DNA of 64,000 nucleotides from Pyrrhosoma nymphula (lineage: Eukaryota > Arthropoda > Insecta > Odonata > Coenagrionidae): NCBI GenBank assembly GCA_963573305.1, contig OY754327.1:138858855-138922854 (forward strand), in the 5' to 3' direction. The position numbers were made by a program, and so were the translations under genes. Positions 1-12,293 of this stretch are shown here, piece by piece. A model generated the notes under the pieces. The model was not told the DNA's origin, made no database searches, and saw only the letters and a list, made by a program, of their open reading frames with translations. How positions within the stretch are numbered: the stretch's first letter is position 1; the number at the start of each line of letters is the position of its first letter.

Positions 1-93
1 CATGAAAATATATTCATTGTCTATACAGGGTCAGGCACGTAGCCAGTGGGGGGGGAGTTCTTGAGGGGCTTCAGCCCCCCCTGTTATTTCAAA

Positions 94-606
94 TCATATT
101 GTTAGTTTAGTTTCACCATGCATTATATTGGATGAAAAATACAAGGGTTCCAGAGGGGAAAATGGTAAGAACAAAGCAGTTTTAAAGCAGCATAAAAAAG
201 TAGCCATAAATAAACTGCAATAACGATGTTGTACCACGAGAGGACTCAATATTATCTTCCTGAGCAATCTTCTTCGACTCTTGCAAAACACGAACTGTCG
301 ATATTCTAATACCTTTCTCTCATTCACAACCCAATCATACAGTTTTTTTTCAACGGTTGGCCACAAACATTTTCTGAACCGCATAGCCCGTTTCCTCTTA
401 TGTAAACATTTTAGAACTGCTTCAGCCTTTCGCCATTCCCGCACACTACTCTCGCCAACATCAAACTGTCGAGCAGCTTCACCATTCCCTTTCTCCTTCG
501 GAGCTTCTATAACTTCCAGTTTGAATTGGGCTGTATAAGATTTCCTCCGGGAAACACTTGCTGCTGCCATGGGTAATTCAATTTGAGTTACTTTAGATAA
601 GTACAA
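94..606 (-). pseudogene. pogo/Brinker-type transposase N-terminal fragment
   Basis: The reading frame starts MYLSKVTQIE. Around residues 19-60 it has a helix-turn-helix of the kind found in pogo-like transposases and Brinker-type DNA-binding domains: a basic RRKSYTAQFKLEVIE helix, then GEAARQFDVGESSVREWRK. After about residue 110 the sequence turns hydrophobic and loses any family resemblance, and no DDE catalytic domain follows. I read it as a truncated transposon relic. A G-rich stretch with an inverted C-rich partner at 48-90 may belong to the same element. Family assignment rests on the DNA-binding motif only. Confidence 0.6.
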
Positions 607-1680
607 TAAAAAAATATAGACGATGCAACATCATTACAAACAAACATATGACTTATCTTTCAACCAATTTGCAATGAGAGAATGATGTAAACCATTCGAG
701 TTATCCTCCAGAATCACAAAAAATTATGCGTAGTTCTTGCCAGCAATACGAAAATAAGGAAATTTTCGGAAATTTTTCCACTAATAACCCACACTTTCAG
801 AAATCACTCCCAATTCTCACCTCTGGCAGTAATGGTTTGTACTTCTTAACTTTACCACTAGGGGCGCATTCCGAAATTCACTGCCTGTACTGCCATGAAA
901 CGGAACGCGAAACTGTACTGTGGCTGCTGCAATAGCATGAATTTCGGAACGGTCGGCAGTCGCTTGAAATTCAAGATGGCCGAATTGCGTGGTTATTTAT
1001 TATAAGCGCTCTTTCAATGCGGTAATTCTTAATGCTAATCCTTATGACATTGATAAAGAGCATGCTAATTGTATTCTAATTTTCATTGCCTTGCTACTTA
1101 ATACTGATAGGTTACTTTCTCTGACGAAAAAGTAACCAACCAGTCAGCTACCCGAGCATGGAGAAAAAACCCTGTGTTATTAAACAAATCTCCGTTATAA
1201 TTAACACTATCGAATTTATAGTAAGCAATTTGAATTTTGGGCTTATAAAAAAGTCTTAAAATATATATTTTTCAAGCCCTGGATTTTCTTCATGGCTAGT
1301 CGTACGAAGGGTATCCTAAGGTGATATTGAAAATTAGGTAAATATACGGGTTGTTGAAGATTGCATCACAGAATATTTTCCCTAACAATTAAATTTATGC
1401 AACAAATTACGTTTCCCGACAATTATGATACATGCCAGTGTTATGCTAAGTTACCACTCTAGTAAGAGGCTGTATAATTACGTGTACTTACCACATTATT
1501 CATGACACTAAATTAATTTTTGGTACCTAATTTCACAAGTCGCTTTCGCGCGTTATCTATACATAAAAAAGAATGCCGAAAAAGTTAAAGTGCGCTTAAT
1601 ACAATAGGTGCGTGTTATCTACCGAAAAATACAGTACATCTATTCATAGATGAAAATAGACAATAGGTATATAGATATCT
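607..1680. other. AT-rich stretch, no gene seen
   Basis: Short unrelated ORFs only. No splice-bounded exon, tRNA fold or clear terminal repeat was recognised. Confidence 0.5.
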
Positions 1681-1687
1681 ATTTTCC

Positions 1688-2490
1688 GTGTGGGAGAGTG
1701 CCAACGCTTATAGAGAATTGCGAATAACTTTTTGGATGGCCATGTATTTTGCCTTTTCTCCGCTACATGGTGTTGCTGTTCTCAACCTGAAAGATTCCCG
1801 CTTCCCTTCAAGGTCAAGTATCCCGAGTAACATGATGTCAGCAAATGCTCATGAGAATCTCCGGGTACGGCCGAGGTGGCTGTTTTGCCGGGAGTGGATG
1901 AGTCATGAATCCACTATATGGAAGCTTGTTCCCCAGAGACTTGATTCCTACTCCATGAGCCGGCCTTGGCCAGTTGCCCTACACCTGGGGAATGGCAGCT
2001 TTCCGAATGTTTCATCGTCCATCCATCTTTGTGTTGGGGAATGTTGAATCTCCACTTGCTATAGTCAGTCGTTTGATATCTGATTTTTCTAATTCTATAG
2101 AACCACGTTCAAATGGTTCACTTCCTGTTGTAATTCAGAATTGAATCTGCAGTTATGCCGCAGAAAATTTCCATCTGCATGTATGGTTTGTATCATTCCA
2201 GTACACCCTTTACCACAAATTTGAAAGGATCGATAATGGAAAATCATGATTAGTAAGGCGGTAAAAATATAGAATCTCTGACTGAACGTGAATTCAAGCC
2301 TTATTTGATTGTGTTTCTTGTGCACACAACAACTCGATAGAAGTGGTTTGATTATAATTTGATTGTTTAACTGTATGAGTTGGACAGCGGTATGAAATAT
2401 TTTAATTGCAAGAGATGCAATCCACAATAAAAATTTTTAACACCAAGTATTTCCTAATTGGTAAAAATTTAGTCGATCTGTTTTGCGTGT
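1688..2490 (+). repeat. dispersed repeat, copy 1 (inverted partner at 50,735-51,520)
   Basis: About 800 bp that align, in reverse orientation, with 51,520-50,735. Shared landmarks in order include GAGTGCCAACGCTTATAG, GATGGTGTTGCTGTT, GGGAATGGCAGCTTTCCGAA, CAAATTTGAAAGGATCGA, GACTGAACGTGAATTCAAGC and a final TCGATCTGTTTT. The partner copy lies directly upstream of a P-type transposase remnant, so this copy may be the 5' part of the same transposon family left without its coding region. It carries no intact gene. Confidence 0.7.
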
Positions 2491-2989
2491 TTACAGATTT
2501 CCATAAGCATCTCCGGGTCTTCTTCCCTGCAGCCCCGTCCCTACTTTTCCCCATTCCTCTCTGAAGTTTTCCCTCTATACTTTTTGTTTGGTTTTTCCAT
2601 CCCCTTACTCACATGGGAGAGAAGGGGGATTTTCACAGTTAAGCCAGGTTCAAAAATGGAGAAACCAAGGTATCTATGAGTACTCTTGCTGCTTAAAGGG
2701 GTGGAGAGACATTGGGAACAAGAAAGGGAGGTAGTTGAGAAAGGGAGGCAGTTGAGAAGAATAGCCTTTATTACCTTACGAAGGGGTACTGAGAAGAGAA
2801 GGATGGGAAAACTCATGAGAACTATGAAGAAAAGGTAGGACAACCTAATAGGTCATATTTGAAGACATGAGTGTCTAATGAAGTCTTTGAAGAAAGAGTA
2901 CATGCTCCTTTCTTTTGATTCTACCTCATATTGTATGTTATATTACTTGATAGCTGCTATTAAGTGATTACCTACACTCAATTTCAGGA

Positions 2990-3266
2990 GAAACAAATGC
3001 ATTCCATTTTCCTCGGCGTAAGTGGAAAGAATATGTCCTAGAAGTTGACTTTATGGGCATAATTAATTGCTTAACACTAAATGCTCTGGTGCTTCACTTA
3101 GGCATGTACTAAATACCAGAAGACCGCACACAGACATGGTGCCGAAAATGGGACCACTCACTTATTGAAAACATTTTGACTTGAAAAAGCAAATTTCCAG
3201 GTATTTTCTCATTTCCCACAACTTTTCCAGGTTTCTCAGGCCCATTCTCCATTTCCATTACTTATC
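2990..3266 (+). repeat. dispersed CCAGG-rich repeat, copy 1
   Basis: About 280 bp resembling 58,015-58,320 in the same orientation. Shared landmarks are GGGCATAATTAATTGCT, CACTTATTGA, TTTCTCATT and repeated TTTTCCAG words. The Harbinger-like element at 3,270 interrupts this repeat, and the sequence resumes with CAGGTTTCC at 8,383. Confidence 0.6.
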
Positions 3267-4441
3267 CAGGGGCCTAATTCTGTAACTCGAAGCTCCGAAG
3301 CTAACAGGTGAAAAGAGCTAAAATAAGCTCCTAGCTCCCATTCGTATTCTGTATTGAAAGCTCCTGAGAACAGGAGCTTCATTGGGCTCCAACTCCGCAA
3401 AGTCAGCATCTCAAGGTGCCGGAAGGAGCTAGAGAAAGCTCCTGAGCTTATTTAGCTCCTCATGGTATTCTGTAAAGATCCCAAAGCTCTTTTAGGAGTC
3501 CCAGCATGCCTCAGATGAGAGCTCCGGCCAGCGCCAGCCTCGAGCCTATTCTTCAGTGAAATCCATGCGCATTCCTGCAGTGTTTTGTTGATTTTTCGTG
3601 AGGTGTGCATGTTGTTGTGAATCCAATGATATTATTTTCTCTTTCTTGGTAGTTTTTCTTGAGGTGATACTCTTATCTAACGTGGCAGAAGAATCAAGAT
3701 ACCCTAAGGATTTATTTTTAACCTATTTTAACCAATAAATCCCATCCCTGTTTACATCATGGACAATTATTTCGATGTCAATATTGCTGCCTTACTTGTC
3801 TTTCGGAGATCAATTCGTGAACATTCATCGATAAATACGTGTTTTGCATGTAAACTAGGTTATTCCATTTAATTTATTTGTCATTCATACTGTTGAGAAT
3901 AGTTTTTAAATTAATAAAACTGTAGGCAACTTCCTTTGTCATAAAACATATGTTGTAATGTTTGATGTTGTTAACCCGCAAGGATATGATCGTAAATTCC
4001 ATTTTTATCCACTAATGATCAACTTTTTTATTATTGATAAGCAAGTTCTTAATGTGTGGCCGAGTACGATTAATGTGCTTACCTATTAATAATATTATTT
4101 CAACTGCAGTTCGAGGTGTTACTCTTAACATTGACATTGCTGCGTGAAGAGAAGGAAAATGCACGATAGAATGTTTAGGTAAGGTACGTTTATGGAAGTG
4201 CAATCGATGAAAAAAGCTATATGTATTTATGCATGTCTATGTTAAAGTGATCATACGCATGTACTCGCAGAATATGATTGCTCATATGCATAACTATAAT
4301 TAAATGACGTAAATCAATTGCTAATTATTTCGCAGCTTTAGTTCGTTTCCTTAAGTGAAAAGTGAGCGTATCATGCTATACAGATTCTTCGAGTACTAGC
4401 TGCCTAACGTAGAACGTTCTTAGGATACCCTAATAATTTAA

Positions 4442-4739
4442 CCCTTTTACTGCCAGCCCAATTCGGGTGGCATGTGCGAAGACTGCCAAGGCTTTTTTCA
4501 GGTTTTTAAAGTTGGGCCATTGAATTCAGGTATTTAAAGTTGGGCCGATAAATTGGCCCGTGGCAGTTTACTGCCAGCCCAATTCGGGTGGCATGTGCGA
4601 AGACTGCCAAGGCTTTTTTCAGGTTTTTAAAGTTGGGCCATTGAATTCAGGTATTTAAAGTTGGGCCGATAAATCGGCCCGTGGCAGTTTTCGCACATCC
4701 AACGTGGGCCGATATATCGGCCTGCTGGCAGTAAAAGGG
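4442..4739. mobile_element. piggyBac-type MITE with internal 120-bp duplication
   Basis: A 298-bp element begins CCCTTTTACTGCCAGC and ends with the inverse of that sequence. It is flanked by TTAA at 4,438-4,441 and 4,740-4,743, the piggyBac target duplication. A unit of about 120 bp starting TTTACTGCCAGCCCAATTCG is present twice in tandem (about 4,446 and 4,566) with one obvious difference (aaattgg versus aaatcgg). It carries no coding sequence and is nested within the Harbinger-like element. Confidence 0.85.
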
Positions 4740-4932
4740 TTAAGTTCCATAAGTATTCATCGGTAGTTCCGTAGAACTTTGAAAATCAAAGTTCTATGGA
4801 GAATTTCAAGTAAACATCGCCAATCTTCCTATATGAGCATAACATGTGGGTATAAATTACAGCTGCACACTGCAGTGGGAATTCCTAAATAATGGTAATT
4901 TTCAAAGTGTTGTGTACATTTTGTAGATTTAA

Positions 4933-7514
4933 CCTTTAAACGCCTGGCGTGCCCGTACGGGCACGGGAAAAAAGCTCCACTTGTTGCTGAACGTGCCCAT
5001 ACGGGCACGCTAACTTTGATCGGCTCCAACTTAAACGAATTTCAACTTAGCGGAGCGAAATTTTCTAGGATTGTAGAAAAATGTCTTTTTAATACAGTAG
5101 TGTTGTTTTTAGATTTTTAAATACAACTTATTTTAATAATTTTGCATGTAAATGATCACGCGCGGTGCAAATATTTTGCATGGCACAGCATCGCGGCAAG
5201 TCACGTTTGGATGCGTTCTCAATCTGTTATTTACGTTCCGTATTTCAATTATTACTTCTATTTTTTTGTTTTTTACTCGCACAGGCAATAAGAAAATAAT
5301 ATTCCAAGTCTTGTGTTTGGTTTAGAGCGGTCAAACCCTCATAAACATTGGCGGTGGCTCAAATTTTGATGGCTCACTGTGACCTCATTCTCTCTCCAAG
5401 ATAACGTTCTCTTCCCTTCGGGGGCAGTAATGCTATCCAGATGCTGACAAAGGGCCTGCCTTTTGGGAGGGGAACAGGGCCTTCGAAGGTCAAAGCCCCC
5501 ATCTCGGGCCAGGGGGGGAATTAGGGAAAACGAAGAACCTTCTTCTCTCGGCTGCCGGGTGCCGCCGGCACGTGAGCAATAAAGGGAGTGCCTGCAAGAT
5601 GCATTCCTTCTTAGTTATGTTATATTCCTTTACCACATTTCGAGTGGACTCAAACTAAACTTCATTCCGTCTCAATTTTCTGATGAGTGCGTTCTTTTGT
5701 CTGTTTGTCTGCTCTGTTCACTAAGTAATATCGAACTTTTTAGAGGAATTGTGACATTTTTGGTAAGAACTCACTAACTCCTGATATCCAGTTCATATTT
5801 CCTTTATCGCAATATGCTTGTGTAAATATATATACAACTTTTGTTATTTATTGTGAGACTCCTAAGCAGAAATTATCCGAGATAGAGAGAGAGCAGGAAA
5901 TTTTTTGGGATTCTTCCTCAGAAGCCGAGTCGGACACTTCGTCGGAAGACGAGGATATAGATCTTACTGCGCTGGAGGATGAGACGGAGACTTTGCTTTG
6001 CAAATTTCATACTCCATTTTTTAGCAACACAAAGAGATGAGACCGATTCCTCCACATCTTTAGATTCTTCCACTTTGCTGATACCTAATTCTAAACCACC
6101 CCAAAATGACGAAAATTACGACACACTGTGGAAAAGTAGGACCATTTTCGATAAGCTCAATGAAAGCTATGCCAAGTATTATGATCCTGCTGAGCTCTTG
6201 GCTATAGACGAAATTATCGTGCTTTTCAAAAGTCGGGTGATATTCCGGCAGTATATACCGAAAAAGAATAAACGTTTTGGAAGAAAACATTTATCTACTG
6301 TGTGAAAAAACTGGATACACTTATGACATGAAAGTGTGCTTAGGATAGGATCGACTGACTGCGACGCAGGACATGTCAGCTACGCACACGACTGTGAGGG
6401 CGCTGACAAGGAGAGTGGAAGGGGTCTGCCATAAATTGTACAAACAACTTTTTTTCCTCTCCAGCCATTTTTTACAACCTGCAGACTAAAGAAATTTTCT
6501 GTTGTGGTACGGTAAGACAAAACCGCAAAGGCATGCCACGAAATTTTTACTGTCAGAGACCTAAAATGAAGCGGGGAGATTTACGGGTACGCATGAGAAA
6601 TCATTTGACATCCATAGTATAAAAAGATAAAAGGGAGGTATTGATACTGACAAACATACATTGTTCCCCAGAAGAGGATAAATTCTGCAATGAACAAGGA
6701 AAAAATTTGAAGCCGACCGTCGTAGATGAGTACAATGCACACATGGGATATGTAGACAAAGGCGATAGGATGGGAACGAGCTACGATACTAGTCTTTGTA
6801 GCTGGAAGTGGACACAAAGGATCTCCGCTCACCTATTGAAGGTAACCATCCTAAACAGCCACGTGTTGCTTACGTCTTGCGGGGGCCAGATGACTCATCG
6901 GCAGTTTCGGCTTTCTCTGATAAGGCAAATGATCGAGGAAGGGGCCTCTGCCCTTCCTCCTCACCGCTCAGGGAGAGAGAGGCCCAGTAGCATGGTTGGA
7001 AGATAACTGCGTCGCTTGGAGGCGAAAAATGATACACACTGGCCAGTGAAAGGGAACAGCGTAAGGTGCAGAGTGTATTCTGAGAAGGGATTGTACACGC
7101 GTAACATTACGAAGTGCGGAGTGAGCAAAGTCGGGCTATGCACCTATAACTGTTTCAAGGAGTACCATACGATGGTAAAAATTTAAAACTTCATTAATTA
7201 CCAATATGTATACATCCATGGAAATAATTTACATCATATATATTCACCTCTCTGAATAAAAAATGAAATACTTCAACTTTGTTCCCAAAAAAATATTTTT
7301 TCAAATCCTTTGTAATTTGACCACGGCTATGAGATTTCACGTGCAACTGCATTGAACATTTAGCTAAATAGCGCTTTTTATTTCAACAATTTATCTTTAG
7401 TAGTTATTGAGATATTAACGTTTTTCGTGTGAAGAACAAGAACAAATTAAAGAGCCGGAATTAAATGCGGCAGTGGAGGTCGACTTTTGGACATTTAAAT
7501 CCGGCTCTTAAAGG
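4933..7514 (+). mobile_element. piggyBac-like element 1
   Basis: A 2,582-bp element flanked by TTAA at 4,929-4,932 and 7,515-7,518, with ends CCTTTAAACGCC and the inverse of CCTTTAAGAGCC. The left subterminal region has two 16-bp palindromes of the form GTGCCCRTACGGGCAC (4,949-4,964 and 4,993-5,008). A decayed plus-strand transposase occupies about 5,880-7,186. The element sits inside the Harbinger-like element and is therefore the younger insertion. Confidence 0.88.
5880..7186 (+). pseudogene. piggyBac transposase pseudogene (element 1)
   Basis: Pieces of a piggyBac-family DDE transposase appear in order across several frames. First is an acidic Ser/Asp/Glu-rich N-terminus (5,890-5,990). 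Next is the core around LWKSRTIFDKLNESYAKYYD and LLAIDEIIVLFKSRVIFRQY (6,128-6,260), which keeps the first catalytic Asp. Then come KTGYTYDMKV (about 6,310) and HTTVRALTRRVEGV. The C-terminal part with YNAHMGYVDKGDRM and SWKWTQRISAHLL lies at 6,730-6,840. The end is a cysteine-rich zinc-binding tail (7,030-7,180). The family segment KLYMDNFF reads KLYKQLFF here, so the second catalytic Asp is lost. Several stops and frameshifts and an apparent N-terminal deletion make it non-functional. Confidence 0.85.
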
Positions 7515-8385
7515 TTAATAGTAGTTTTTCGCAGAAAATATAACAATAATAAATATACCATCATTTAATGGCCGATCTATTGCATTTATCATCATGTATG
7601 CACTTACATCACCGACGTTCGTATACATGACAGAATGGTAAAACACTGAACTAACCTATAGATCAACGCCTGCTACAGGTTTAAATAAAGCATTTTTACC
7701 TTAGATTTACTTAAATTAACCATCAAGAATATGAAAATATAGAAAAACATAAAGAAAATCATCTTATTATTTTCAACTCTCCGTTCACAGAAACAGCTGT
7801 TGAGGATGACAAGTGTTATGCTAGATTACCATAATATTTTGTTCACTTCAGTAAAAAATCAACTGATTCAGGTAATAATGTTCGTTATCAAGGTGTTTAA
7901 TTCTTGCTTTGTTCTTCTTTTTGATGCGAACCTACTAGTAAAATCATATAATTGCATGCATTAAGCGGATGATTTCCCAGCTACCCAAATGTCAACACGT
8001 TAAACTCGGCAGGGCATTCTTGGATAGTCGTAATTGAGCTTCTATAGCTTGTCAAATAGTCTGTATATTGCTAAAAAGGTACTTTTTTATAAGTCGTACA
8101 ATCAATAATGCTTCAATATTATTTACTTTTGGTATTCTCGACTGCTGTCTGCTCTTTTCCAGAAGCACAAGCCAGAAAAACGTCACGAAAAATGAAACGA
8201 TGATTTTGATTGGCGGGTCATTCGCTCACCGGAATTTAAATTTACCACTGTCTGCTGACTTTTCTCCACCCCGATTCGGAGCTTGAGTTAGCTTCAGTGA
8301 ATTACAGAATACGAGTTGGAGCTAATTCTGGGAGCGAGCTGAAGCTCTTAGCTCCGGAGCTTCGAGTTACAGAATTAGTCCCCAG

Positions 8386-9739
8386 GTTTCCATGCTTGTA
8401 TAAATCCTACAACTTCAACACCTTGAATGGAAATCTCCTAGTGTTACAGCTTCAGCCTTGGGAAGCTCTAGGCAGCACACGTGTACATAACTTGCCAGCA
8501 CTAAACAGAGCAATTCAAAAGTAATCAGAAGTAGGCTTGATGAGCTCTAGATAACAAAAGAACTTTGATAATTTCATCTGCAATGGTTTTTCTTTGGGTC
8601 TATTTTCAGCAAAGGCATAAAAAATGGATAACTAAGTCTTTAATTACTTTGTGGTAAAAATCTTGTTTTTAAATACATATCTTGAATTAAAGAATTCAGT
8701 ACCTAAATACACAACATTAGAAATAGCCTTCTGTAATATTTTAGGGAATATATGACATCATTTACAAATTTAATGTATGCAATGAAGTGCATATCTCCGC
8801 AAACAGAGCAGCATTCGTTTCAGTCACTAGCATATTAACATTAGTTCCAATGATGCACAGCCCCTAAAAATTGTCTAATTCCTAAAGATACCTAATTGTC
8901 TTTTCACTAAGTCAACCATGAAGACACAAAAAGCTAACATGGTTTCGTGGAAAAGATCATCTATAAGCATGCATCCCAAATCAAAATGCCGTTTTACACA
9001 GGGCACGAAATTACACAACTTCAAACTGCATGTTTTACTCAATCGGGCACGCAATCATTTTCGAATTGGAGCAGGAGCTATTTTGCCATATCCCATTCGT
9101 GCATACGTTCTTGCAATTCATGGCTTTACACGTAGAATTTGAAATGCATGTTCGTACGTATATCAGATTGTGCAATTACGTACCCCGTGTAAAATGGGCT
9201 TAATATCCGGCCTAAGATTCATAGCCTGCAGGGATGTTTCATGAAACCTTATGTTTTACTTGAGCTGTGTAGGGTGTATAAGTAGCCAAAACCACATGTA
9301 ATATCTACATACCCATTACAAAGTGACATTTTTGCTCACAGGAAAATCTAAGGAACAAATTAACAAAAGTTGGTAATTCAGAAAAGAATGCAAATGAGCT
9401 CATCATACTCCCATCATTGTTTGTTACTCATGCATTAACCTATACCTATGTACCCTTATCAAAATCTACTCATAATGATTCAACCTATTCAAGGGATAAT
9501 TAGAAATAAATAAAAATATATTCTTGTAGACTTCATAAAAATTACCAAAACGAGAAATTGAAAAATGAACAAAACGAGATATTGTGCTCTGAAAATCAAG
9601 ACACTACATTTGCTCATGACTAGCTGACATGAATCAAAGGAAAAATACCATAATTTTTTAATTCCAATTTAAAAATTGCTGATCTATCAAATTATATGAT
9701 TAATAAAAGTGTAATGATCAGTAAAATTAAATGACTTAC
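8386..9739. other. non-coding stretch; one MITE inside
   Basis: No convincing exon was seen. The sequence is AT-rich with short chance ORFs. The only structured item is the inverted-repeat element at about 8,986-9,200. Confidence 0.4.
8986..9200. mobile_element. short inverted-repeat MITE
   Basis: The left end reads CCGTTTTACACAGGGCACGA and the right end is the inverse of CCCATTTTACACGGGGTACG, both followed inward by AATTACACAA or AATTGCACAA. The total is about 215 bp. A more decayed relative lies on the opposite strand at about 25,250-25,440. The target duplication is unclear. Confidence 0.6.
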
Positions 9740-9826
9740 TAAGAGAAAATATCTGCATCAAAAATTCCTATTCCAGCCTCAACTGTCACATCAGTATAAC
9801 TAGCGCCTTTCCATAAGGTGAAAGAT
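9740..9826 (-). other. possible unassigned exon
   Basis: An 87-nt open segment bounded by a good acceptor (TTTAAACAG) and donor (GTAAGT). It reads SFTLWKGASYTDVTVEAGIG and continues IFDADIFS. In this frame it would need entry in phase 2, whereas the most consensus donor of the preceding MARF1 exon leaves in phase 1. A weaker donor four bases downstream (at 10,091) would fit. I do not recognise the peptide, so it could be a MARF1 exon or chance. Confidence 0.25.
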
Positions 9827-10094
9827 CTGTTTAAACAAGTCATGGTTCAAGTATGTTCTCACAGATATGAGATCAAAAGTTGAAGACAAGATGCATTCCT
9901 ATTCTAGATATTCACATCAAATGATGCAACTTATCAAATTTATGCCCAGAATAAATTCTATCTCACAGCAACATCAAGAAATATGCAGCAAAAATCTGAG
10001 TCACCTGACAATCACTAGAGGCACATAATGAAGCCAAGAGAAATAAGGATATTTATGAGAATGTTACATCCCTTCCCTATTTCCACCAACTTAC

Positions 10095-12293
10095 TAGATT
10101 GCAGTTTCACTGGAGAGCCTTCCTTTCTATCCAATCCTTTAGTTGGGCTACTGACAGAAATCTTGCTCCCAAAAACATCTTCTCCATCCATTCTTTTCTT
10201 GGCTCTAAAAATAAGTTTAAAAATCACTGCTTAACAAAATAAAAACCTACACTAAGTTAAAAACATGACCATGGAATGCCATACTACTAACTCACACAGT
10301 CAGAAAATAAATGGCAACATCAATGAAACTAGTCAATGATGCCCTTACATCAAACAGGATCTGATTCCACACTGTAAGTGAGACCCAGTGGTAAAATGCC
10401 TGTTTGACTAACCACTGTCACTTCCCATAAGGCAAGGACAACTCCCAAAAACACTATCAATAAAACAAATGCCATGATTGGTGAATGACATTCACTTTAA
10501 AGTGAATGAAGCACAGGCATAATAAGGCTTAGCCTAGATGGCTCCCCTTATATCAATAGAAACAACAACTTTTAAGGAAAATACGTCAACATACATGAGA
10601 TTCAATGAATTATAATGATATTATATTCAGGCAAACCCAGGGAGTTCACCAACTGGGGGAAATCACCACAGTACTCCAATTATATTTAATTCATACACAA
10701 GAGGTTTCCAGTAAATACATGGTGCACAACCATGATGATTGGCCACATCCATTCATCAAATTAGAAAAAAACTAAGCTATTGACCAAAGAAAAATTTACC
10801 TGTTAGCTATTTCCAAAGATGGAAATCTAATAGAAGCTGATGTTTTGTTAATTGAACCAACACGTCCACCACAATTGTCCGAGAGCTGCCTCAATCTATT
10901 TCTTACACGTGCTTCATCTTTGTCGTCTGGTAAATTTGATATCAAAACTTCAACAGGTTGGTTTGGAAACTAAAAAAAAAAATTCTTAGGCCTCAAGTTT
11001 CTTAACGTCCATTGAAATTAATTTACTTTCTAAATTTCAGAAAATACCTCACCTTTGATTGAGTTCTTGGAGGTAGAGATTCTACTATATGAGTGAAATT
11101 ATAATTTTCACTTGCACATAGGATTAAAGCTTCAGAAGTATTGACTTTGTGTAATAAAATTACATGTATCTTCTTCCTAGAAAATTTTCCATTTAATATT
11201 AGATTATAAAAATGAGACTTGAAAGAGCTTCTAAGTTTGTTAAGATAGTTTAAGTCTTTAGAGCCAATATTCTTTATTATTTATTTCCAAAATAGCATTC
11301 CATATACAACTAGAACTTTCGCATATCACAGTTACAAAGCGAAAAATTAAAGCAAGCATCAGCAGTTCAACCTGTGTCGGAGATCACAAATATCAGCAGC
11401 AAAGTTGATATCACCAGAAATGAGAATAATTGACGCAGGACTTCCATGTATGTCAGCAAACCTTCTGATGGCTTGTCTGAGCTTCTCGTCAGCAGCATTC
11501 TTACAAGTGGCTGAGACATGAATCAAGTTCACCTGAAAGTAAAAGATGATCATGATATGTAAACAAAACACACACATGACTGTAATTTTATCGGTCGAGT
11601 CATCTAATCTCACTCGTACCTGAGCATCATTCAATTCCTGTATCACTTGACTGTTTTCCTTTTTAACATCACAAACAACCAAAAACTCAGCTTCTCTGTA
11701 GCCAGTAAAAAATCTATCCCTAATGACCTGTGCAACAGCCATGGCCGAGCGGCCTTTGGGGACCTATACGAGAAAGAGCATAGTTGTTAATATCGTATTT
11801 ACGAGAAACTTGCACACCGAGTAACTGATTTATATTATACCTGGCAATTTTCAATATCCCAAAAAACTCCAATTGGAGGGAGAAAGCGTGGAAGAGAACG
11901 CAAGGCCACTGGACTGCCATTGCTTTGGTAATTGTGATAACGGTAGCAGGGTACACAAACTGGAGATGAAGGAGCAAAAGACAACACCAAGCCACAATCT
12001 TCATCATCTTGTTGACTTGAAGACTCAGAATCACGGTCCGACTTCGCAAATGGTGAGGCAGATAAGCACCTAAATGTTGTACTCGACGAGTTGGGTGGAA
12101 AGTAAAGGCCTGAGCCTACCCGGGGTCTCTCTTCGTCTCCATTGTTTTCATTGATGAAATATGTTTCAACCTTCCTCAACGGAGCTGTTAAGAAAACAAA
12201 CGTCAGCCAGAGCATACTAATAATAACCAACAAAATGTAATTACTAACTAATTCTTACGTCTTGGCCTCTTGAAAGTAGGTGGTTGTGACATT
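10095..12293 (-). CDS. MARF1: MARF1, N-terminal seven exons (NYN ribonuclease domain and first RRM)
   Basis: Meiosis regulator and mRNA stability factor 1 is an RNA-binding protein whose NYN domain has ribonuclease activity and destabilises target mRNAs. Coding exons on the minus strand are 12,293-12,260, 12,184-11,841, 11,763-11,620, 11,532-11,372, 11,176-11,053, 10,969-10,800 and 10,204-10,095. All have GT-AG borders and consistent phase, giving about 362 residues. The protein starts [11 protein letters not shown]. The NYN domain (about 115-265) shows [32 protein letters not shown] and [17 protein letters not shown], retaining the four acidic residues of the family. An RRM follows (about 274-345), with [22 protein letters not shown] and [17 protein letters not shown]. 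The family's second RRM and LOTUS repeats are missing here and may lie past the left edge. Confidence 0.92.

Larger units (their letters stand above)
3270..8382. mobile_element. PIF/Harbinger-like TIR element with nested insertions
   Basis: Terminal inverted repeats read GGGCCTAATTCTGTAACTCG at the left and the inverse of GGGACTAATTCTGTAACTCG at the right. Similarity continues inward through AGCTCC-rich subterminal sequence. The element is flanked on both sides by CAG (3,267-3,269 and 8,383-8,385), the CWG-type three-base duplication typical of PIF/Harbinger insertions. Subtracting the nested piggyBac and its MITE leaves roughly 2.2 kb. No Harbinger transposase or Myb-like partner is evident, so it is probably a non-autonomous copy. 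Confidence 0.75.

Noticed and set aside
11873..12073. Plus-strand ORF over MARF1
   Set aside because: Antisense shadow of the second MARF1 exon.
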